Source: JBGPIK01 sp041484845 (lineage in GTDB: Bacteria > Desulfobacterota > Binatia > UBA9968). Taken from it: 8,924 bases of DNA. The notes under the pieces were generated by a model, which saw nothing but the letters and a program-made list of their open reading frames with translations, ran no database searches and was not told the origin of the DNA. The position numbers were made by a program, and so were the translations under genes. The stretch covers positions 1 to 8,924 of the forward strand of contig JBGPIK010000289.1 in assembly GCA_041484845.1 (NCBI GenBank). The letters run 5' to 3'. This document shows, one piece after another, positions 6,529-8,924 of this stretch (positions are counted from its first letter, which is position 1; the number at the start of each line of letters is the position of its first letter).

Positions 6529-6924
6529 CTACGGCGCGTCTTGAAACCGATCCGGGGCGCGGGACCGGTCGGAAGGCAAACTGCCGGCCGACGCGGCGAA
6601 CAGCGCATCCAGAAGAAAATTAAAAGCTTCATCTTTGGTTTCGGCAGGCGCAAGCCGGTACGCGGCACGCAGCGGCTGAATCGCGTCGCGCCACCGGCGT
6701 GTGTTGAGATAGGAGCGCCCGAGATAAAGATACGCTTCGCCAAACTCCGGATTCTCGGCGGTGGTTTTTTGGAAATGCGGAATCGCTTCTTCGAATCTAC
6801 CCTGATCGAAGAGCGCCAAACCGCGTTCGAAGCTCGCCTGTCCTGCCTGAAAATAGCGCATGTTAGCGCAGGCGCTGAAGACCAGCGTCAAAAGCAGCCA
6901 CAAGGCAGTGACCTGTTTGAACAT
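6529..6924 (-). CDS. small TPR-repeat lipoprotein
   Basis: The protein has 131 residues. Signal M-F-K-Q-V-T-A-L-W-L-L-L-T-L-V-F-S-A-C gives a lipobox-like F-S-A-C with cysteine 19. The phenylalanine at -3 is atypical, but the layout is otherwise that of a lipoprotein. Two tetratricopeptide repeats follow: residues ~27-60 (A-x-F-E-R-G-L-A-L-F-D-Q-G-R-F-E-E-A-I-P-H-F) and ~61-94 (G-E-A-Y-L-Y-L-G-R-S-Y-L-N-T-R-R-W-R-D-A-I). A helix and a disordered, arginine/aspartate/proline-rich tail complete the protein. TPRs mediate protein-protein contact, so this is a likely envelope scaffold. GAGGGGG lies 3-9 nt upstream of the ATG. It sits 96 nt after grxD in the same orientation. The specific partner is unknown. 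Confidence 0.83.
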   Translation of the reverse strand: MFKQVTALWLLLTLVFSACANMRYFQAGQASFERGLALFDQGRFEEAIPHFQKTTAENPEFGEAYLYLGRSYLNTRRWRDAIQPLRAAYRLAPAETKDEAFNFLLDALFAASAGSLPSDRSRAPDRFQDAP

Positions 6925-6980
6925 ATCCCCCTCACTTCCTTATCTCGTGAAACCCTACCGAGGGCGAAGGCTGGGAGACG

Positions 6981-6992
6981 GACCGTACGGTC
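6981..6992. promoter_or_regulatory. perfect 12-bp palindrome between grxD and the TPR gene
   Basis: GACCGTACGGTC reads the same on both strands and is followed by the related strings CGTATGGTCGG and CCGTGCGG (to about 7010). It lies 29 nt past the grxD stop. Such a symmetric site could be an operator or an mRNA hairpin that separates expression of grxD from the downstream genes. No T-tract follows on the minus strand, so it is not a classical terminator. Function is unproven. Confidence 0.3.
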
Positions 6993-7020
6993 GTATGGTC
7001 GGCCGTGCGGGAGCGGATCA

Positions 7021-7344
7021 CTATTTGCCGAACGCTGCTTTCAGCAGAGGCTCGAGCTCACCGCGTTCGTGCAGCTCATGCAGAATATCGCAGCCGCCGA
7101 CGAATTTCCCGTCAATGTAAACTTGAGGGACAGTGGGCCAGTTTGAATACTTTTTGATGCCGTCGCGCACGGCGGGATCGGCAAGAACATCTTCGCTGTC
7201 GAATGGAATGCCGTAGGATTTGAGAATTTCTACGGTATGGGCCGAGAACCCGCATTGGGGAAAATCCGGGGTGCCCTTCATATAGAGCATGACTTTACTG
7301 GCTTTTACTTTTTCGTCGATTTTTGCCAAAATGTCGTCTGCCAT
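7021..7344 (-). CDS. grxD: monothiol glutaredoxin, CGFS type (Grx4 family)
   Basis: A 107-residue protein, the usual length of single-domain monothiol glutaredoxins. M-K-G-T-P-D-F-P-Q-C-G-F-S (residues 22-34) contains the CGFS active site with C31, the [2Fe-2S] cluster ligand. W-P-T-V-P-Q-V-Y-I (69-77) contains the cis-proline that, with G-G-C-D (83-86), holds glutathione. Lysine 23 precedes the active site as expected. Family members carry a glutathione-coordinated Fe-S cluster in the cytosol and pass it to target proteins, often as a heterodimer with BolA proteins. A strong AGAAGGAG sits 8-9 nt upstream of the ATG. The gene follows bolA by 27 nt on the same strand, which supports a joint function in Fe-S handling or iron sensing. 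Confidence 0.96.
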   Translation of the reverse strand: MADDILAKIDEKVKASKVMLYMKGTPDFPQCGFSAHTVEILKSYGIPFDSEDVLADPAVRDGIKKYSNWPTVPQVYIDGKFVGGCDILHELHERGELEPLLKAAFGK

Positions 7345-7371
7345 AATCTATTCTCCTTCTTGGCTCTAGAC

Positions 7372-7626
7372 TCAAGACCCAAATTTTTCCCACTGGGCAG
7401 GGGTAAAAGTCTTGAGCGCCAGAGCATGAATGCGCTGATCGCCAATTTCAGCCTTAAGGGCCTCGTTCACCAGCTGGTGCTGTTCCAGCAACCCTTTTCC
7501 TTCAAAAGCCGGTGCCACGATAATCACTTGCCAATGATCCCCGCCACCGGTCAGGTCGCGCGTTTCAACCACCGCTCCAGGAAACCATCTTTCCAAGGTC
7601 GTCTTGATCTCTTCCGGAGTAATCAT
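7372..7626 (-). CDS. bolA: BolA family protein
   Basis: An 84-residue protein with the whole BolA fold. M-I-T-P-E-E-I-K-T-T-L is the first helix. D-L-T-G-G-G-D-H-W-Q-V (25-34) has the loop histidine H31. L-L-E-Q-H-Q-L-V-N-E-A-L (47-58) corresponds to the family's R-H-R-x-V helix, and I-H-A-L-A-L-K-T (66-73) carries the invariant histidine H67. It is closer to the short IbaG/BolA2 type than to long BolA. BolA proteins bind CGFS glutaredoxins and share a [2Fe-2S] cluster through a histidine; grxD is immediately downstream. No Shine-Dalgarno is evident before the ATG at 7626, which may fit a leaderless or very short-leader transcript. Confidence 0.94.
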   Translation of the reverse strand: MITPEEIKTTLERWFPGAVVETRDLTGGGDHWQVIIVAPAFEGKGLLEQHQLVNEALKAEIGDQRIHALALKTFTPAQWEKFGS

Positions 7627-7632
7627 GACAAA

Positions 7633-7661
7633 ATCTTACCCACTTGAGCGCGCGCTTGCAA
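7633..7661 (-). promoter_or_regulatory. candidate sigma-70-type promoter for the bolA-grxD unit
   Basis: On the minus strand TTGCAA (7661-7656) and TAAGAT (7638-7633) are separated by exactly 17 nt. Each matches the consensus hexamer at four of six positions. Transcription would begin at about the bolA ATG (only 6 nt separate the -10 box and the ATG), implying a leaderless message. This fits the missing ribosome binding site but is a motif-only prediction. Confidence 0.3.
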
Positions 7662-7681
7662 CCTCTGTGAGAATTGCAAAG

Positions 7682-8107
7682 CTAGCCCCGGATTATTCAC
7701 GGTTCCTCCGAAAGTGGCGTTCAGGGACAAACCTTCCGGCCGCAGCCGATGGGTCTGTGGCTCCATTGCACCCCTCCCCAGCCCCATGGGTGCTCATTCC
7801 AACAGTCCGGGCCTGGCAACACCTGTACGGCTCTACGTCTGCGACCTCCAGGTTTGCCCCTTCGCGCCGAACTTTCATGGGCAAGGGTGAAACAAGCTTT
7901 CGTGAAAATTAGAGGAAAAACGATGACACGGTGTCGATCGAGAGGCGAGATCGGAGGAGCGAGGCACACAGTATAGTTCAAGGTTCAATGTTCCAGGTTC
8001 AACGTTTCAAATCTTCCGGACCTTGAGCCTTAGACTTTGAACATTGAACTCTAGACTCTGGAGGGCTCGCCTCTTGATGGCCCTCACACATGAATAATTC
8101 AGGCTAG
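7682..8107. mobile_element. MITE-like element E2, about 430 bp
   Basis: The left end CTAGCCCCGGATTATTCACG (7682-7701) and the reverse complement of the right end, CTAGCCTGAATTATTCATG (8089-8107), form a terminal inverted repeat related to that of E1. ATGGGTCTGT near 7748-7757 corresponds to the same string in the arms of E1 and E3 read from their ends. A third arm (7908-7967) is ~85% identical to 1400-1459, so E2 may be a compound of nested copies. CTAG is present at both outer edges and could be part of the ends or a 4-bp target duplication. Open frames inside have no ribosome binding sites or recognisable domains. The element fills the gap between the bolA promoter region and the peroxiredoxin-like gene, and its right CTAG contains that gene's stop codon. 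Confidence 0.6.
7983..8049. repeat. inverted repeat inside E2 made of TTCAA-type motifs
   Basis: GTTCAATGTTC (7983-7993) and GAACATTGAAC (8039-8049) are perfect 11-bp reverse complements. They are separated by a stretch with further GGTTCAA/TTTCAAA/CCTTGAG/TTTGAAC half-motifs. This degenerate style of repeat is common in intergenic regions of environmental bacterial genomes; function is unknown. Confidence 0.5.
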
Positions 8108-8613
8108 TCACCTTTCGCCTGAGGATCGAAATCGCTTCTAAGCGTTTTCATCATCTCACGCAAATCATGGCGCAGCTCGTCCAATGTCGGTCGGCCTACA
8201 AACCAATACCCACAATAGATATTGTGAACGGTCAGGTCGGGCATCAACGAAAAAGTATAGGGAATGGCCGTAACTCCGCGGCTCTTGGAGGTCTCTGTCA
8301 TATCAAGTTGTTGGACAACTTTGCGTTCCTGGTCGCTGAGAAAATGGAACTGGGCGCCAAGCCCGGTTCTGAATGCGTCATTAATTTGCGGTGAATCCAC
8401 GCTGATAACCGCGAGCTTACAATAGTTAACCGCCAGTTCTTCTTGAAATTCTACGTAGTGGCGCAACTGCACCTGGCATTTGGGTCACCAGTAGCCGCGG
8501 TAAAAAGTAACGATTAGCGGAAATTTCCCCGCAAGTTGCGAAAGTTTCACCCATTGCCCCTCGTGGTTTTGCAGCTCGATATTGGGAAAGCATTGACCGA
8601 TTGCCTGGTTCAT
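8104..8613 (-). CDS. peroxiredoxin-like (AhpC/TSA fold) selenoprotein candidate, in-frame TGA at the catalytic site
   Basis: Read through one TGA (8485-8487), the gene encodes 169 residues. It starts at ATG 8613 with GAGGA 8 nt upstream: M-N-Q-A-I-G-Q-C-F-P-N-I-E-L. The thioredoxin-fold strand I-V-T-F-Y-R-G-Y-W is followed by the TGA as residue 43 and then P-K-C-Q-V-Q-L-R, so the TGA replaces the first cysteine of F-Y-R-G-x-W-C-P-x-C, giving U43-x-x-C46. Downstream are A-V-I-S-V-D (redoxin strand), V-T-A-I-P-Y-T-F with the cis-proline, and a C-terminal G-Y-W-F-V-G-R-P-T-L-D-E-L. The frame is clean on both sides, and a SECIS-like hairpin follows. Related Prx-like and thioredoxin-fold proteins are known selenoproteins that reduce peroxides or disulfides in the cytosol. 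Without Sec insertion only a 42-residue fragment, or an unlikely internal GTG start at 8472, would result. Alternatives are a Cys-to-stop mutation or sequencing error; these are less likely because of the exact position. Sec genes are not in the window. Confidence 0.85.
8460..8473 (-). promoter_or_regulatory. candidate bacterial SECIS stem-loop
   Basis: In the mRNA, GGUGC (8473-8469) pairs with GCGCC (8464-8460) around the loop AGUU; the pairs are G-C, G-C, U-G, G-C and C-G. The loop starts 17 nt after the UGA and has a G at its second position. Published bacterial SECIS models ask for an apical loop roughly 16-37 nt from the UGA with a G among its first two bases. The apical part resembles the fdhF element (GGUUGC-AGGUCU-GCACC) of E. 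coli. The stem is short, and a lower helix (AAAU with AUUU) is weak. Confidence 0.6.
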
Positions 8614-8718
8614 GTCTGTTATCCTCGCCCGACCAGATTGCTGAAAAACTCTGTTTGCAAAGTGCTCAAAAAGACTCAGAGATGAGGCGCGCAGAGCGAA
8701 ATGGAGTCTTGGACTCTA

Positions 8719-8755
8719 GGAGTATTGGGTTTTAAACGCATGACTCCAGTACTCC
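8719..8755. repeat. 10-bp inverted repeat between the selenoprotein gene and the IS4-type transposase
   Basis: GGAGTATTGG (8719-8728) can pair with CCAGTACTCC (8746-8755) with one G-U wobble around a 17-nt loop. Similar GGAGT/ACTCC strings surround it (8703-8717). This is a degenerate dispersed-repeat type rather than a clear terminator, because no T-tract follows. Confidence 0.4.
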
Positions 8756-8777
8756 AATTAGGCTCTTTCACCGCCTG

Positions 8778-8797
8778 CTAGCCCCAATACTGTTCAC
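8778..8797. repeat. possible left terminal repeat of the IS4-type element
   Basis: CTAGCCCCAATACTGTTCAC lies about 50 nt before the transposase start, where the left end of an insertion sequence is expected. It resembles the left end of E2 (CTAGCCCCGGATTATTCACG), sharing CTAGCCCC and TTCAC. The right end of the insertion sequence is outside the window, so the boundary cannot be confirmed. Confidence 0.3.
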
Positions 8798-8849
8798 TTA
8801 GAGTCCTATTTGTGGTATCCTGTGGGGAAATCCGACAGGAGGACCGCGT

Positions 8850-8924
8850 ATGGCACGAACCGTTGCCGAGCTTCCCAGTGGTGCGCGCATTACCGATTTC
8901 ATCAGTTTGGGTGTTTTGACCAAG
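8850..8924 (+). CDS. IS4-family transposase, N-terminal 25 codons, cut by the window edge
   Basis: The reading M-A-R-T-V-A-E-L-P, then R-I-T-D-F-I-S-L-G-V-L-T-K, matches the start of IS4-family DDE transposases that carry the Nterm_IS4 domain (typical pattern: A-R-T-V-x-x-L-P-x-G-x-R-I-T-D-x-I-S-L-G-V). AGGAGG ends 7 nt before the ATG, an excellent ribosome binding site. The catalytic DDE core lies beyond the window. It is divergent from the selenoprotein gene, with a 236-nt gap that contains only degenerate repeats and the likely left end of the insertion sequence. Confidence 0.8.
   Translation, partial: MARTVAELPSGARITDFISLGVLTK

Noticed and set aside
6481..7146. 221-codon open plus-strand frame
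   Set aside because: Runs antisense across the TPR lipoprotein and the 3' end of grxD; high GC leaves the opposite frame open by chance.
7604..7981. Several overlapping open frames on both strands between bolA and the peroxiredoxin-like gene
   Set aside because: They lie within repeat element E2, have no ribosome binding sites and give no recognisable protein.
8104..8472. A stand-alone 122-residue protein starting at GTG 8472
   Set aside because: It would lack the N-terminal strands and active site of the redoxin fold; the upstream frame across the TGA supplies both, with a better start and Shine-Dalgarno.
1..8924. CRISPR array, tRNA or rRNA genes
   Set aside because: No regularly spaced identical repeats of 24-40 bp and no tRNA- or rRNA-like sequence was recognised on reading; the repeats found are inverted or irregular.

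Overview
This 8.9 kb piece looks like the chromosome of a Gram-negative-type bacterium, probably from an environmental or metagenomic lineage. It has two lipoprotein signal peptides, a DUF4197 protein, a monothiol glutaredoxin/BolA pair, an NMT1/THI5-type substrate-binding protein, a REP-associated transposase and many short dispersed repeats. This gene mix and repeat style fit Desulfobacterota-, Tectomicrobia- or NC10-like genomes, but the taxonomic guess is inference only. Almost all genes lie on the minus strand. The exceptions are the transposases at the two edges and one 91-residue protein of unknown function.

Layout from left to right: (1) the C-terminal part of a REP-associated (IS200-like Y1) transposase, followed by what may be the 3' remnant of another gene; (2) a small lipoprotein and a TPM-domain membrane protein (both minus), separated by a ~270 bp MITE-like element; (3) a repeat-rich intergenic stretch with a 7-bp tandem array and a half copy of the same element, then a 91-aa conserved-looking orphan (plus); (4) a substrate-binding protein gene (minus) whose frame is broken near its 5' end by an apparent 1-nt deletion; (5) a zeta-toxin-like P-loop protein that carries an N-terminal signal peptide; (6) a minus-strand series bolA, grxD, TPR lipoprotein, DUF4197 protein, which is probably one transcription unit; (7) a ~430 bp MITE-like element; (8) a peroxiredoxin-like gene (minus) interrupted by one in-frame TGA; (9) the first 25 codons of an IS4-family transposase (plus) running off the right edge.

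The most interesting item is the peroxiredoxin-like gene at 8104-8613. A single in-frame TGA sits exactly where the catalytic cysteine of the F-Y-R-G-x-W-C-P-x-C motif belongs. It is followed 11 nt later by a small GC-rich stem-loop (loop AGUU) of the kind that acts as a bacterial SECIS element. The straightforward reading is a selenoprotein with a Sec-x-x-Cys active site, which a standard gene finder would truncate to the part after the TGA. With bolA and grxD next door (separated only by a repeat insertion), this end of the window has a thiol-redox and Fe-S character.

The mobile-element load is high: two transposase genes at the edges, three copies of a MITE-like repeat with 19-bp terminal inverted repeats, and several smaller palindromes. 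No CRISPR array, tRNA or rRNA was seen.
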